64,000 bases of DNA, from the NCBI RefSeq assembly GCF_900115775.1, contig NZ_FOXS01000006.1, forward strand, positions 62,001 through 126,000. The letters run 5' to 3'. This DNA is from Hymenobacter arizonensis (lineage in GTDB: Bacteria; Bacteroidota; Bacteroidia; Cytophagales; Hymenobacteraceae). Below are positions 1 to 8,872 of this stretch, piece by piece; position 1 is the first letter of the stretch; the number at the start of each line of letters is the position of its first letter. The position numbers and the translations under genes are program-made. The notes under the pieces are model-generated. The model did not search any database. It was not told the origin of the DNA and saw only the letters and a program-made list of their open reading frames with translations.

Positions 1-2
1 CT

Positions 3-1394
3 CCCTTTGCGTGGGCACCCGACGGCCAGCGCCTGGTGTGCGTGCTGCGACCCAGCGCTCAAACCGGCGACCAGGAAACCAGCGTCTTCACCCTGGACGT
101 GGCTACCGGAACAAAGCAGCAACTAGCAGGCCCGGCCCAACGGCTGGATTTACCCGCCTTCTCGCCCGATGGCCGCTGGATAAGCTACCAGACGCCTAAG
201 GAGCCGCCTTATTATGAGTCGCTGGGGTTCGACGTGATACCGGCGGCCGGCGGTACGCCGCGCCACCTTACCCAGGTGCTCGACCGCAACATTCAGCGGG
301 CCCTATGGAGCCCCGATAGCAAGAGCCTGTTTGTAGGCGGCAACGACGGGGCCAGCGTTTCCATCTGGCAGTTGGGGCTGAACGGCAGCAGCCGCAAGCT
401 GAAACTGGGGGCCGTGTCGCCCAACGGCAGCTACTGGGTCGACATGGCTGTGGGCCGGCGCAACGCCCTGGCCTTTACCGCCAACGAGCCCGGCCGCCCT
501 GCCGAGCTGTACTACTTGGCTTCGCCCACCGCCACCCCGCGCCGCCTTACCGACTTCAACCGCGAAACCGCTGCCCTGGCCCTAGGCCGCATGGAAGCCG
601 TGGAGTGGACTAGCGACAACCTGCGCCCCAACGGCATCCTAACCTACCCACCTGACTTCGACCCTGCCAGGAAATATCCGCTGGTGCTCATGATGCACGG
701 CGGGCCTTCCAACTCCTCGCGGCTGGCCTTTTATGGACTGGGCCAGGCCGTGGCGAGCCGCGGCTATGTGGTGTTTCAGCCCAACTACCGGGGCAGCGAT
801 AACCTGGGCTACGCCTTCCAGCGGGCCATTCGGGAAGATGCCGGCGCTGGGCCGGGGCGCGACGTGCTGGCCGGCATAGCCATGCTCGAAAAGCGCGGCT
901 GGGTTGATACCAGTCGCATTGCCATTTCGGGCGTGTCGTACGGCGGGTTTATGACGGCATGGCTTATGGGCGAGTCAGGGCGGAGGTGGCGGTGCGCGGT
1001 GGCCGCCGCCCCGGTCACTGACTTGCTGGACAGCTACAATTTCGGGGATAACAACCGGGCGAACGCCGGGCACTACGGACCCTCGCCGTGGCTAGGCGCA
1101 GAGAACCTGGAGCGCTACCGGGTGCAGTCGCCCTTGTCGCGGGTCGACCGCTGGCGCACGCCCACTCTGATTCTGCACAACACCGGCGACTTTCGCGTGA
1201 CCATCTCCAACTCCTACAAAATGTACCACGCCCTCCAGGACCGGGGCGTGCCGGTGCGGTTCGTGGCATTTCCAATTTCTGCGCACACCCCCACCGACCC
1301 AGTCCGCCTGCAGGAATGGAACCGCCTGTGGATAGGCTGGCTCGACCAATATTTGCAGCCCGAGGGCGCGGCCACTGCCCCCGAGGGCAAATAA
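3..1394 (+). CDS. S9 family prolyl oligopeptidase (5' end outside window)
   Basis: Secreted-type serine peptidase of the dipeptidyl-aminopeptidase/acylaminoacyl-peptidase group, which cleaves short peptides. The reading frame is open to the left edge, so the N-terminus is missing. The first part shows TolB/WD40-like propeller blades (FAWAPDGQRL, PAFSPDGRWIS, LWSPDSKSL). The second part is the alpha/beta-hydrolase domain: MMHGGPS oxyanion region, nucleophile in GVSYGG (Ser codon 936-938), Asp in NTGDFRV (near 1188) and His in SAHTPTD (near 1283). It lies 50 bases upstream of an M28 peptidase gene on the same strand, probably as one operon ending at the hairpin near 3125. The family call is firm; substrate specificity cannot be read from the sequence. 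Confidence 0.93.
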   Translation, partial: PFAWAPDGQRLVCVLRPSAQTGDQETSVFTLDVATGTKQQLAGPAQRLDLPAFSPDGRWISYQTPKEPPYYESLGFDVIPAAGGTPRHLTQVLDRNIQRALWSPDSKSLFVGGNDGASVSIWQLGLNGSSRKLKLGAVSPNGSYWVDMAVGRRNALAFTANEPGRPAELYYLASPTATPRRLTDFNRETAALALGRMEAVEWTSDNLRPNGILTYPPDFDPARKYPLVLMMHGGPSNSSRLAFYGLGQAVASRGYVVFQPNYRGSDNLGYAFQRAIREDAGAGPGRDVLAGIAMLEKRGWVDTSRIAISGVSYGGFMTAWLMGESGRRWRCAVAAAPVTDLLDSYNFGDNNRANAGHYGPSPWLGAENLERYRVQSPLSRVDRWRTPTLILHNTGDFRVTISNSYKMYHALQDRGVPVRFVAFPISAHTPTDPVRLQEWNRLWIGWLDQYLQPEGAATAPEGK

Positions 1395-1444
1395 CTCAGG
1401 GCTTCGACCCGACAACTTACTTCCGTAAAATCATCTCAATTTCT

Positions 1445-2956
1445 ATGAACTCATTCATCAAAGCCACCGGCTTGCTGCTGGCGGGCCTGAGCTTAGCCGC
1501 CCCGCTAGACGCGGCGGCTCAGAAGAAGCCGGCCCCGGCCGCTCGCAAAACCACATCGGCCGCCAATGCCCTGTCAGCCATTAAGGAAAGTGACATCAAG
1601 CGGGATTTGTACGCCCTAGCCGCCGACCACTATCGGGGCCGCGAGGGCGGCACGCTCGATGAGCTGAAAGCTTCCGTGTGGCTCGCCGACCAGATTCGTG
1701 CCATCGGCCTGCAACCGGCTGGCGACGACGGCACTTACTTCCAGTGGTTCCATTTGCAGCGCACGCGCCTCACCAAAGCCAGCAAGCTCAGCATCGGCAC
1801 GCGCCAGCTAAAGCCCAACCACGATGCCATGGTCATTGCCCCTACCAATGCCACGGTGGCGGCGCCGCTGGTATTTGTGGGCACGGGCACGCCGGCCGAA
1901 CTGGGTAAAGTTGATGTCAAGGGCAAGGCGGTAGCCGTTCAGATTTCGGGCGCCCCCACGGACGGCATCAGCTACCGGCGCTACCTGTTTGGCAAGTTCA
2001 GCAGCCAATCGGCGGATTTATTTAAGGCTGGCGCCGTAGCGGTGGTGTTCATCTCAGACGTGCCAGCCCAAGCCATTTATGACCATTGGAGCCACATTTA
2101 CGAGCGGGGTCGCTTCGGCCTCCCCGGCGATGCCACCCTTAAAGTAGTAGAGCAGCCGCCCGTAATATGGCTGCCCAACACAGCACTTAGCTGGGCACAG
2201 CAAGCGGGCCAGCAGTTCACCGCCGATTTGAAGGTGGAAAGCTTCCTCTATCCTTCCGTGAACATTGTGGCCAAAATGCCCGGCACCGATGCGCAGCTGA
2301 AAAACGAGAACGTGCTCTTCAGCACGCACCAGGACCATGACGGCGTGCGGGCGCCCGTGGCCGGCGACTCCATCTACAACGGCGCCGATGACAACGCCAC
2401 CGGCTGCGCGGCCCTGCTGGCCATCATGCGGGCATTTAAGCAGCAGCCGGCCCGCCGCTCGGCGCTGTTCGTGTACCACGGCGCCGAAGAGCGCGGCCTG
2501 CTGGGCTCGCGCTACTATTCGGCCAACCCCACGGTGCCGAAAGAATCCATTGTAGCGGTGCTGAACGCCGAGATGATGGGCCGCAACGCCCCCGACAGCG
2601 CCGCTTTGCTCGGCTCCACTCCGCCGCACCGCAACTCCTCCGACCTCGTGAACATGGCCCTGGCTGCTAACCAGGCCGGCCCCAAGTTCAAGCTGGACAC
2701 CGAGTGGGACAAAGCCACCCATCCCGAAGGCTGGTACTTCCGCTCCGACCACCTGCCCTACGCCCGCCTGGGCATCCCGGCCGTGATGTACACCTCCTGG
2801 CTTCACGAGGATTACCACACCCCGCGCGACGAGGCCAAAACCATCGATTACGCGAAGCTAACGCGCATGACCAACTGGATGTACCTCACCGGCTGGGCCG
2901 TGGCCAACCGCACGGCCGCGCCTGCTAGGGAGCCCGGCTTTAAGTTGGAACGGTGA
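1445..2956 (+). CDS. M28 family zinc aminopeptidase, secreted
   Basis: Zinc metallopeptidase that removes N-terminal residues from peptides outside the cytoplasm. The start chosen is ATG 1445, because it begins a clear signal peptide (MNSFIKATGLLLAGLSLAAP, cleavage near AAAQ). The open frame extends further upstream only by running through the preceding peptidase gene. Metal ligands are visible in order: HQDHD (about residue 295), the bridging Asp in NGADDNATG (about 314), EERG (about 348), the Asp/Glu of NAEMMGR (about 376) and the last His in DYHTPRDE (about 458). A protease-associated-like insert lies between about residues 120 and 260. At 503 residues the length is normal for Bacteroidota M28 enzymes. 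Likely cotranscribed with the S9 peptidase upstream. Confidence 0.93.
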   Translation: MNSFIKATGLLLAGLSLAAPLDAAAQKKPAPAARKTTSAANALSAIKESDIKRDLYALAADHYRGREGGTLDELKASVWLADQIRAIGLQPAGDDGTYFQWFHLQRTRLTKASKLSIGTRQLKPNHDAMVIAPTNATVAAPLVFVGTGTPAELGKVDVKGKAVAVQISGAPTDGISYRRYLFGKFSSQSADLFKAGAVAVVFISDVPAQAIYDHWSHIYERGRFGLPGDATLKVVEQPPVIWLPNTALSWAQQAGQQFTADLKVESFLYPSVNIVAKMPGTDAQLKNENVLFSTHQDHDGVRAPVAGDSIYNGADDNATGCAALLAIMRAFKQQPARRSALFVYHGAEERGLLGSRYYSANPTVPKESIVAVLNAEMMGRNAPDSAALLGSTPPHRNSSDLVNMALAANQAGPKFKLDTEWDKATHPEGWYFRSDHLPYARLGIPAVMYTSWLHEDYHTPRDEAKTIDYAKLTRMTNWMYLTGWAVANRTAAPAREPGFKLER

Positions 2957-2995
2957 GCAGTGCATTGAAAAAAAGACCGATGTTCAAAGCATCGC

Positions 2996-3263
2996 CTGGG
3001 GAACCTCACCCCCGGCCCCTCTCCCGCGGAGAGGGGAGCCTAACGCCTGTCATTGCGAGCGGAGCGAAGCAATCCATCCTGTAAGAACAAGGCCATTAAT
3101 AAAACGACAACCCCCGGTTCTGCGCAGAGCCGGGGCTTTGTCACGTTATAAACCTAGTCGCTGAGACCAGGACGGATTGCTTCGTCGTGCCTCCTCGCAA
3201 TGACAAAAGCGCAGCCGTGGCTCCCCTCTCTTTTGGAGAGGGGCCGGGGGTGAGGTCCCCCAG
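2996..3263. repeat. Nested composite inverted repeat
   Basis: Two inverted-repeat pairs are nested around a hairpin. The outer pair is 2996-3041 against 3219-3263 (C-rich, CCTCACCCCCGGCCCCTCTC core, only a few mismatches). The inner pair is about 3049-3082 against 3168-3204 (cores GTCATTGCGAGCGGAGCGAA and its near complement). The C-rich core returns at 60477-60598. The inner pair resembles the repeats at 23854, 41205 and 63329. No coding sequence is present. Confidence 0.8.
3106..3144 (+). terminator. Hairpin terminator after the peptidase pair
   Basis: Stem-loop with ACAA/TTGT flanks and a GC-rich stem (CCCCGG...CCGGGG) centred near 3125. It lies about 150 bases past the M28 stop codon, inside the composite repeat. 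Confidence 0.5.
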
Positions 3264-3343
3264 GCGAGCCGACATAACGGCCAATCAGGAACAGCACCTA
3301 CTCTTTCCTGTTAACTGCAACTGCTCACTCCTAACTCCCTTTA

Positions 3344-3973
3344 ATGCGCCACATCACCGCCGCCGACATCAAAAATTTCGAGCGCATATACCGCCTCAAC
3401 CTCGTCAACGGCCTGCCGGGCTTTAAGCCGGCCAACCTCATCGGCACGGCTGCGCCGGATGGCGGCACCAATCTGGCGGTGTTTAGCTCGGCACTGCACC
3501 TGGGCTCCGACCCGCCCCTGCTCGGCATTGTCACGCGCCCCACCACCGTGCCCCGCCATACCTATGCCAACCTCAAAGCCAGCGGCTGCTACACCCTCAA
3601 CCATGTGCCCATTGACCTGGCCGCGGCAGCTCACTACACCTCTGCCGACTTTCCCGACACCGTTTCGGAGTTTGACGAATGTGGCTTTACGGCTGAGTAC
3701 CGCGACGATTTTCCGGCTCCGTACGTGGCCGAAAGCCCGTTGAGCATTGGCCTGCGGCTGCTGGAGGAGCACCACATCAGCAACGGCACGGTGCTGCTGG
3801 TGGGCACCGTGGAGCACGTGTACCTGCGCGAAGAAGGCCTGCGCGAAGACGGCACCCTGGACCTGGCCGCGCTGGGCGACGCCTGCATCTCGGGCCTCGA
3901 TGGCTACCACAAAGTGCTGCCGCCCGTACGCTTCGGCTATGCCCGGCCGGGGCAGGCGCCGGTAGCCCAGTAA
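3344..3973 (+). CDS. Flavin reductase family protein
   Basis: Flavin-reductase-like (split-barrel FMN-binding) protein of 209 residues, a family that binds FMN and either reduces free flavin or acts as a flavoredoxin. The N-terminal half holds the FMN-binding pattern (KPANLIGTA, then TNLAVFSSALHLGSDPPLLG, then RHTYANLKASGCYTLNHV). Cytoplasmic: no signal peptide. It starts after the composite repeat and is transcribed alone. It ends 21 bases from the convergent M20 peptidase. The exact substrate is unknown. Confidence 0.85.
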   Translation: MRHITAADIKNFERIYRLNLVNGLPGFKPANLIGTAAPDGGTNLAVFSSALHLGSDPPLLGIVTRPTTVPRHTYANLKASGCYTLNHVPIDLAAAAHYTSADFPDTVSEFDECGFTAEYRDDFPAPYVAESPLSIGLRLLEEHHISNGTVLLVGTVEHVYLREEGLREDGTLDLAALGDACISGLDGYHKVLPPVRFGYARPGQAPVAQ

Positions 3974-3994
3974 GCCACCGGCGGGGCGTTGTCG

Positions 3995-5452
3995 CTATTG
4001 GCTGTTGCGAATCAGGGACGCATAAAACTGCACCATGAGCGGGTAGTTGCTGATTTGCAGCCGCTCGTTGCTGCCGTGGATGCTCTCGATGCCTTCCTGG
4101 TTCATTAGCGTGGGCGAGAAGCGGTATACGTTCGGGCTGAGGGCGGCGTATTGCCGGGCGTCGGTGGCGCCCGTCACCACGTAGGGCGCCACAATGGCCG
4201 CGGGGAACACGCTGCGAATGGTGCGGTGCAGCTGCTGAAAGGCTGGTGCCTCGGGGTTGGAAACCGGCGAAGGATTGCTGGGCTGGCCAACGATGCGGAG
4301 GCGAATATTTTCATCGGCAATGATGCGGCGGACCTCCTGCATCACCCCCGCTACCGAGTCGCCGGGCAGCAGCCGGAAGTTAACGGTGGCCGTGGCATCT
4401 ATCGGCAGCACGTTCTCTTTGGCGCCGGCGTGGAAAATGGTGGGCGCCGTGGTGGTGCGCATGGTGGCATTAGTGGCCGGGGTAGCGGCCAGCATTTTCT
4501 TGATGATGGGCGCAAACAGCCAGCGGTTGCTGAACACCACGCGTTGGCCCAGGGGCACTTCCGAAGCCAGGTAATCCAGCAAGTGGTCGTCGCCGCCCTC
4601 CAGCCGCGCTGCGAATGGATGCTGCTCGAGCTTGACAATCGCCGCGGCTACGGCCCCGATGCTGGTCTGGGCCGGGGGCATCGCCGAGTGGCCGCCTTTG
4701 CCGGTGGCCGTCAGTTCCAGGCTGAGGTAGCCTTTCTCGCAGATGCCCACCAGCGCCACGTCCTTTTTGATGCCGGCCACGCCGTCGGTTTTCACAATAC
4801 CGCCTTCGTCCAGCACATACTCCAGCTGGGTGCCGCGCTGTTTCAGAGCAGCCGCAATGGCGGCGGCCCCGCGTCGGCCCAGGTTTTCCTCGTCTTGTCC
4901 GAATGCCAGCAGAATGGTGCGCGTAGGCTGGAATCCCGTTACGAGCAAATATTCTACGGCTTCGAGCTGGGCCAGCACGCTGGCTTTGTCGTCGAGGGTG
5001 CCGCGGGCGTAGAGGTAGCCCCCGGCCTGGCGCGCAGCAAAAGGCGGCTGGGCCCATTTGCTTTCGGTGCCGGGGAGCACGGGCACCACGTCGTAGTGGC
5101 CCATCAGCAACACTGGCTTCAGGGCCGGGTTGCTTCCTTGCCAGGTGTAGAGAAGGCCGTGGGTGTTGAAATGCTCAAGCTTGAGCTGCTGGTGCACGCG
5201 CGGGAAAGCCTGGCGGATGTGTCGGCCGAAGCGGCTGAACTGCGCCGTGTCGGTCTGGGTAAAGTCGGTGGTTGAAACAGTTGGAATACGCAACGCGCCC
5301 ACCAGTCGGGCCAGGGCAGAGTCGGGCAACACCAGTACCGGTGCCGCTTGCACGTTGGTGAGCTGATGCGACTTCAGCCGCTGGGTGTTGAAAGCCAACA
5401 CCCCAATCAACACCAATAGGGCCAGGGCCAGAACGAGTAAAAATTTGCGCAT
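3995..5452 (-). CDS. M20 family metallopeptidase, membrane anchored (PM20D1-like)
   Basis: Zinc-dependent carboxypeptidase/amidase of the M20 family, about 485 residues. ATG 5452 is chosen because it opens directly onto an N-terminal membrane segment (MRKFLLVLALALLVLIGVLA); an upstream ATG at 5563 would add 37 residues with no family character. Metal and catalytic motifs: MGHYDVVP (about residue 117), ARGTLDDKA (about 149), the QDEEN acid pair (about 187) and the dimerisation-domain signature GGHSAMPP (about 254). Overall layout matches the PM20D1/carboxypeptidase-S branch, with an N-terminal anchor and the catalytic part outside the cytoplasm. The true substrate could be peptides or N-acyl amino acids. 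Confidence 0.9.
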   Translation of the reverse strand: MRKFLLVLALALLVLIGVLAFNTQRLKSHQLTNVQAAPVLVLPDSALARLVGALRIPTVSTTDFTQTDTAQFSRFGRHIRQAFPRVHQQLKLEHFNTHGLLYTWQGSNPALKPVLLMGHYDVVPVLPGTESKWAQPPFAARQAGGYLYARGTLDDKASVLAQLEAVEYLLVTGFQPTRTILLAFGQDEENLGRRGAAAIAAALKQRGTQLEYVLDEGGIVKTDGVAGIKKDVALVGICEKGYLSLELTATGKGGHSAMPPAQTSIGAVAAAIVKLEQHPFAARLEGGDDHLLDYLASEVPLGQRVVFSNRWLFAPIIKKMLAATPATNATMRTTTAPTIFHAGAKENVLPIDATATVNFRLLPGDSVAGVMQEVRRIIADENIRLRIVGQPSNPSPVSNPEAPAFQQLHRTIRSVFPAAIVAPYVVTGATDARQYAALSPNVYRFSPTLMNQEGIESIHGSNERLQISNYPLMVQFYASLIRNSQ

Positions 5453-5585
5453 GGCTTTTTTAAATACAATCTGAAGCAGGAAAGGTACTTGAAAAAGGTC
5501 AGGGGATAGTGGCAGCCACGGTTTCTTCGTTACGCCATCTACGGTTCGGGTTGCCTTAACCATCGCGGCTTAGATAAGAGGACGC

Positions 5586-5622
5586 AAAAAGCCCGCTCCT
5601 ATACCAGGAGCGGGCTTTTTTT
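5586..5622 (-). terminator. Rho-independent terminator
   Basis: Perfect stem AAAAAGCCCGCTCC / GGAGCGGGCTTTTT with loop TATACCA, just downstream of the metallo-hydrolase stop at 5643. The A/T runs on both sides make it potentially bidirectional. Confidence 0.85.
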
Positions 5623-5642
5623 GCTATTAAAATCAGCGTCTA

Positions 5643-6860
5643 TTACGGATACTGCGTCTCTATTTTCCGGCTGCGCTGGTCGGAATACCGCAGGTCGGCA
5701 GCATATGATGTACCGGACGACGGCTGGCTAGTGGCAGTGTCCTGGCCGTGCGGCGACTGGTCAGCAAAGGGACCGGGCCGACGAGATTGCCAATCGGGAC
5801 CGGAGGCTCCCTGCGGGGCCGGGCTGTCGCGGTACCAGGCTCGGTATGAGTCATCGGCTTTGCCTTTGCTGGTGCTGCGGGCCTTTTTGCCTTTGCGCTT
5901 GTCCTTTTTGCCATTGCCGGCCATGGCCAGGGCTACGGCGGTAAGGGCAAGGCCGGCCACGGCCAAGCCCTTCACCCAGTGGTTCACCAGGGGCGGGGGC
6001 ACCGAGCGCACGCCGTCGGCATCGGCGGTGGCGGGCTGGTGGGCGTAGCGGCCCACTTTGGGGCGCGCCAACTCATCGAATCGGGGAAGGAAAGCGGCCA
6101 GCTGGCGGCGCAGCTCTGTGCCGTGCATGGGAATGCCGTGGCCGGTGGCGGCTACTTCAGGCTCGAGCCGGGCCAGCAGCTCCATGGAGGCGCGGGCCGC
6201 GTTCCAGTCGGGCGTGAAGTAGGCGGGCGGGCCGTGCACTTCCTGCTTTTGCGTGTATGTAGCCGTGCCCGACTCGGCAAACACGGTGGTGAAGGCATCG
6301 CCGGCCACCAGCACCTTGTCGTGCTCACGGAAGAACGACACGTGCCCGAACGTGTGGCCGGGCGTGTGCACCCAGCGCCAGCCGGGCAGGCCGGGCACGC
6401 TGCCGTCGGCGGGCAGCGCCTGCACCCGGGTGCCGAAATCATAGGGGTGCTTGGGATAGGCAAACGAGAGATAGGCCATCATGCCGCCGCCCACAGTGGG
6501 GTCGGGTGGCGGGAAGCTTGAGCGGCCCGTGAGGTAGGGCAGCTCCAGGGTGTGGGCGTACACGGGCACGTCGGGCCAGGACGCGAGCAGGCCATCGAGG
6601 GCGCCTACGTGGTCGAAGTGCCCGTGGGTGAGCACAATGGCCGCGGGCGGGGTGTTGGCCCCAAACAGCTCTTCGGCGTGCTTCTTTATTTTGTCGGCCG
6701 AGCCGGGCAGGCCCGCGTCGATGAGTACCCAGGGGCCCTGCGGCTGGTCTTGCGGAAAAGCGTAGTAGAGGTTCGCGAATACATCGCGCAGCACACTCAG
6801 GCCCGGCACGACGGCATCGAATGCGGGCGTGGAGGCCCGGTTAGCTTCGTTAGAAAGCAT
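5643..6860 (-). CDS. MBL-fold metallo-hydrolase with C-terminal membrane anchor
   Basis: Metallo-beta-lactamase-fold hydrolase with a complete dinuclear metal site: THGHFDH (H79, H81, D83, H84), HTPGH (H165), GDAF (D188) and TGHG (about H241). The N-terminus has no signal peptide. Unusually, residues about 296-315 form one hydrophobic span, followed by a Lys-rich stretch (GKKDKRKGKKAR) and about 75 polar, disordered residues ending in the stop. That suggests a tail-type anchor with the enzyme on the cytoplasmic side, by the positive-inside rule. The reaction cannot be inferred; relatives act as lactonases, glyoxalases or thioesterases. A terminator follows at 5586-5622. Confidence 0.85.
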   Translation of the reverse strand: MLSNEANRASTPAFDAVVPGLSVLRDVFANLYYAFPQDQPQGPWVLIDAGLPGSADKIKKHAEELFGANTPPAAIVLTHGHFDHVGALDGLLASWPDVPVYAHTLELPYLTGRSSFPPPDPTVGGGMMAYLSFAYPKHPYDFGTRVQALPADGSVPGLPGWRWVHTPGHTFGHVSFFREHDKVLVAGDAFTTVFAESGTATYTQKQEVHGPPAYFTPDWNAARASMELLARLEPEVAATGHGIPMHGTELRRQLAAFLPRFDELARPKVGRYAHQPATADADGVRSVPPPLVNHWVKGLAVAGLALTAVALAMAGNGKKDKRKGKKARSTSKGKADDSYRAWYRDSPAPQGASGPDWQSRRPGPFADQSPHGQDTATSQPSSGTSYAADLRYSDQRSRKIETQYP

Positions 6861-7004
6861 AAGCGAAATTGGTTTTTAAGTGAGTTGGGGAAAGAAAGAA
6901 TCCGGCAGAAGTTGGAGGTACTACGGTGGGAAGCGGGCGAGAGGTTGGCCTTTTTTCGCACGGCTCAGCTTGCGTCCGGCCTACTGTTGGGCTTGTGCCA
7001 AACG

Positions 7005-7041
7005 CAAAAAGCCCGCTACCGGGCGGGTAGCGGGCTTTTTG
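7005..7041 (-). terminator. Rho-independent terminator
   Basis: Stem AAAAAGCCCGCTACC / GGTAGCGGGCTTTTT with a short GGGC loop, 15 bases past the stop of the lipoprotein gene that ends at 7057. Confidence 0.85.
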
Positions 7042-7056
7042 GATAGTTCCAAAAAT

Positions 7057-7437
7057 TTAGCGCGGCTGGGTCTTCGGCTGCTGCTGGTCGTTGTCGTTGC
7101 CGGCGCCGTTGCGTGAGTCGTCGATGGGCGCCAGTTGGCCGCTGGCCGACTGGGTAGAGGCACTGCTCCGGCCACCGGGGGCCGAATTTATTTGGTCGCG
7201 CACGGTGCCCTGCCTGATGTCTGCTGCCGAGCCCTCGCCACCGGGGGGAGGCGTCACTTGCTTGTAATTGATGCTGTCGCGGTTCACGTCCACGTTGCGC
7301 CAGCCGGGAGGGTTGTTGAAATTATAAACGGATTGCGGGTTTTTGCCGGGGCTCCAGCTGTAGTCGCAGGAGGACAGGGAGCCAGCCAGGGCCGTGCCCA
7401 GCAGCAAGGCCAGGGCTGAACGAGACGAAAGATTCAT
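7057..7437 (-). CDS. Small lipoprotein, unknown function
   Basis: Predicted 126-residue lipoprotein. ATG 7437 is chosen because it gives a good type II signal peptide (MNLSSRSALALLLGTALAGS with lipobox cysteine in SLSSC). The mature part is polar and probably disordered: a Tyr/Trp/Asn-containing start (DYSWSPGKNPQSVYNFNNPP), then Gly/Ser/Gln/Asn-rich sequence ending in QQQPKTQPR. I recognise no domain. It is a single-gene unit closed by its own terminator and divergent from the alpha/beta hydrolase at 7574, with only 136 bases between the starts. Confidence 0.75.
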   Translation of the reverse strand: MNLSSRSALALLLGTALAGSLSSCDYSWSPGKNPQSVYNFNNPPGWRNVDVNRDSINYKQVTPPPGGEGSAADIRQGTVRDQINSAPGGRSSASTQSASGQLAPIDDSRNGAGNDNDQQQPKTQPR

Positions 7438-7573
7438 GAATGAGTGCTTGGGATTAGGTTTCCAATGTACGGGAAATTGGAGCACAAAGGTACACCGCCG
7501 TCGGGGCTGCCCTCGCTGCAATGGCTATGGCAGCGCTACTTTAGTGCCTCACTCCCGCCGCTTGCTCCTGCTC

Positions 7574-8788
7574 ATGTCCGAATCAGAACCCAACCAGCCT
7601 TCTCGCTTCCGGCGCGTAATGGGGGCCGTGGGCCGCGCCGCCCTGCTGCCCGTGCGCGGCGCGGGGTACCTCGTGCGGTCGGGCAAGGCCCACCAGCATT
7701 TCTTTTTGCCGGTGCTGAACGGCGCCCTGGGCGACCAGCTGGCCGCTCGCTACGACCGTCGCGCCATCCGGATGAACTTTCGCCGGGGCGGGCAAGACGT
7801 GGCCGTGGCCGACCTGCGCCTGAGCGAGCCCCAACAGAAAACGGTGGTGTTCGTGCACGGCCTGATGGGCGATGAGCTCATCTGGCAAACCGGTTTTCAG
7901 GACGCGCCCGGCTCCCGCCGCTACGGCCCGCGCCTGGCCGAGGAAGCCAAGCTGCGCGCCCTCTACATTCGCTTCAACTCGGGCCTGCACCTGTCGGAAA
8001 ACGGCCGCGAGCTCAGCCGCCTCCTCACCGAGCTGGTCGAAACCTACCCGCACGCCATCGGCGAGCTCGTGCTGGTGGGCCACAGCATGGGCGGGCTCAT
8101 CATCCGTTCGGCGGGCTACTACGGGGCCCTCAGCCCGGGGGCCGAAAACCAGCCGACCAGCGCCGACGAAGCCCTCAACGACGACCTCCGCAAGAAAAAC
8201 GAAGCCCTGCAAGTGGCGCAGGAAAACGAGGAGGCCACCGATAACGCCTCGATTCTCCGTCCCCAGGCGTCGGCAGGTGCGGAGCCCGCGCCCTGGCTGG
8301 CGCACCTGCGGTCGGTTTTCTTGCTCGGCACCCCCAACGACGGCTCGTGGCTGGAGCAGAATTCTCACCTCACGGCCCGCCTTCTCAACCGCATCAACCT
8401 CTTCCCCACCCGGTTTTTAAGTAAGGCCCTCAACAAGCGCAGCAACGGCATCAAAGACTTGCGCTACTCCATTTTGGTCGACGAGGACTGGCAGGATGCC
8501 CACGCCGACGACCTTACGCCGCCGCGCACGCCCGTGCCGCCGCTCCCCGGGGTGCAGTACCACATTCTAATGGGAGCCTGGCTGCGCGCCACCCGGCCAT
8601 CGGCCCTGCGCGAGTACTTCGGCGATGGGCTGGTGGGCCAGGGCAGCGCCCGGGGCCACACCACCTTCGGCGACGAAGCTGCCCTGCCCGCGGGCGTGAA
8701 GGTGCGCACGGCCGTATTCAGCCAGCAGCACCACGGCGGACTCCTCACCCATCCCGAAGTGTTTCAGTACCTCAAGCTTTGGGTATGA
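7574..8788 (+). CDS. Alpha/beta-hydrolase (PGAP1/lipase-like)
   Basis: Serine hydrolase of about 404 residues. ATG 7574 is preferred; the frame is open to 7394, but the extra 60 residues overlap the divergent lipoprotein gene and look non-coding. Motifs: an oxyanion-loop sequence TVVFVHGLMGDE, the nucleophile elbow VGHSMGG (Ser about residue 171), a lid-like acidic insert (about 195-235), FLLGTPNDGSW typical of PGAP1/lipase-like enzymes, and a late His in QQHHGG. No signal peptide, so the enzyme is probably cytoplasmic or peripheral. It likely acts on a lipid or ester substrate; the specific one is unknown. Confidence 0.85.
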   Translation: MSESEPNQPSRFRRVMGAVGRAALLPVRGAGYLVRSGKAHQHFFLPVLNGALGDQLAARYDRRAIRMNFRRGGQDVAVADLRLSEPQQKTVVFVHGLMGDELIWQTGFQDAPGSRRYGPRLAEEAKLRALYIRFNSGLHLSENGRELSRLLTELVETYPHAIGELVLVGHSMGGLIIRSAGYYGALSPGAENQPTSADEALNDDLRKKNEALQVAQENEEATDNASILRPQASAGAEPAPWLAHLRSVFLLGTPNDGSWLEQNSHLTARLLNRINLFPTRFLSKALNKRSNGIKDLRYSILVDEDWQDAHADDLTPPRTPVPPLPGVQYHILMGAWLRATRPSALREYFGDGLVGQGSARGHTTFGDEAALPAGVKVRTAVFSQQHHGGLLTHPEVFQYLKLWV

Positions 8789-8818
8789 AACCGCAAGGCG
8801 GACAAAGCCCAGAAAAGC

Positions 8819-8854
8819 AAAAAGGCCCTATTCGGTGAAGAATAGGGCCTTTTT
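8819..8854. terminator. Bidirectional terminator
   Basis: Perfect stem AAAAAGGCCCTATTC / GAATAGGGCCTTTTT with loop GGTGAA, between the convergent genes ending at 8788 (+) and 8873 (-). Confidence 0.9.
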
Positions 8855-8872
8855 AACAGGAAAAGGGCTTGC

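Noticed and set aside
1088..1444. Extension of the M28 peptidase frame upstream of 1445
   Set aside because: The added 119 residues are an out-of-frame reading of the S9 peptidase gene; the signal peptide begins at 1445.
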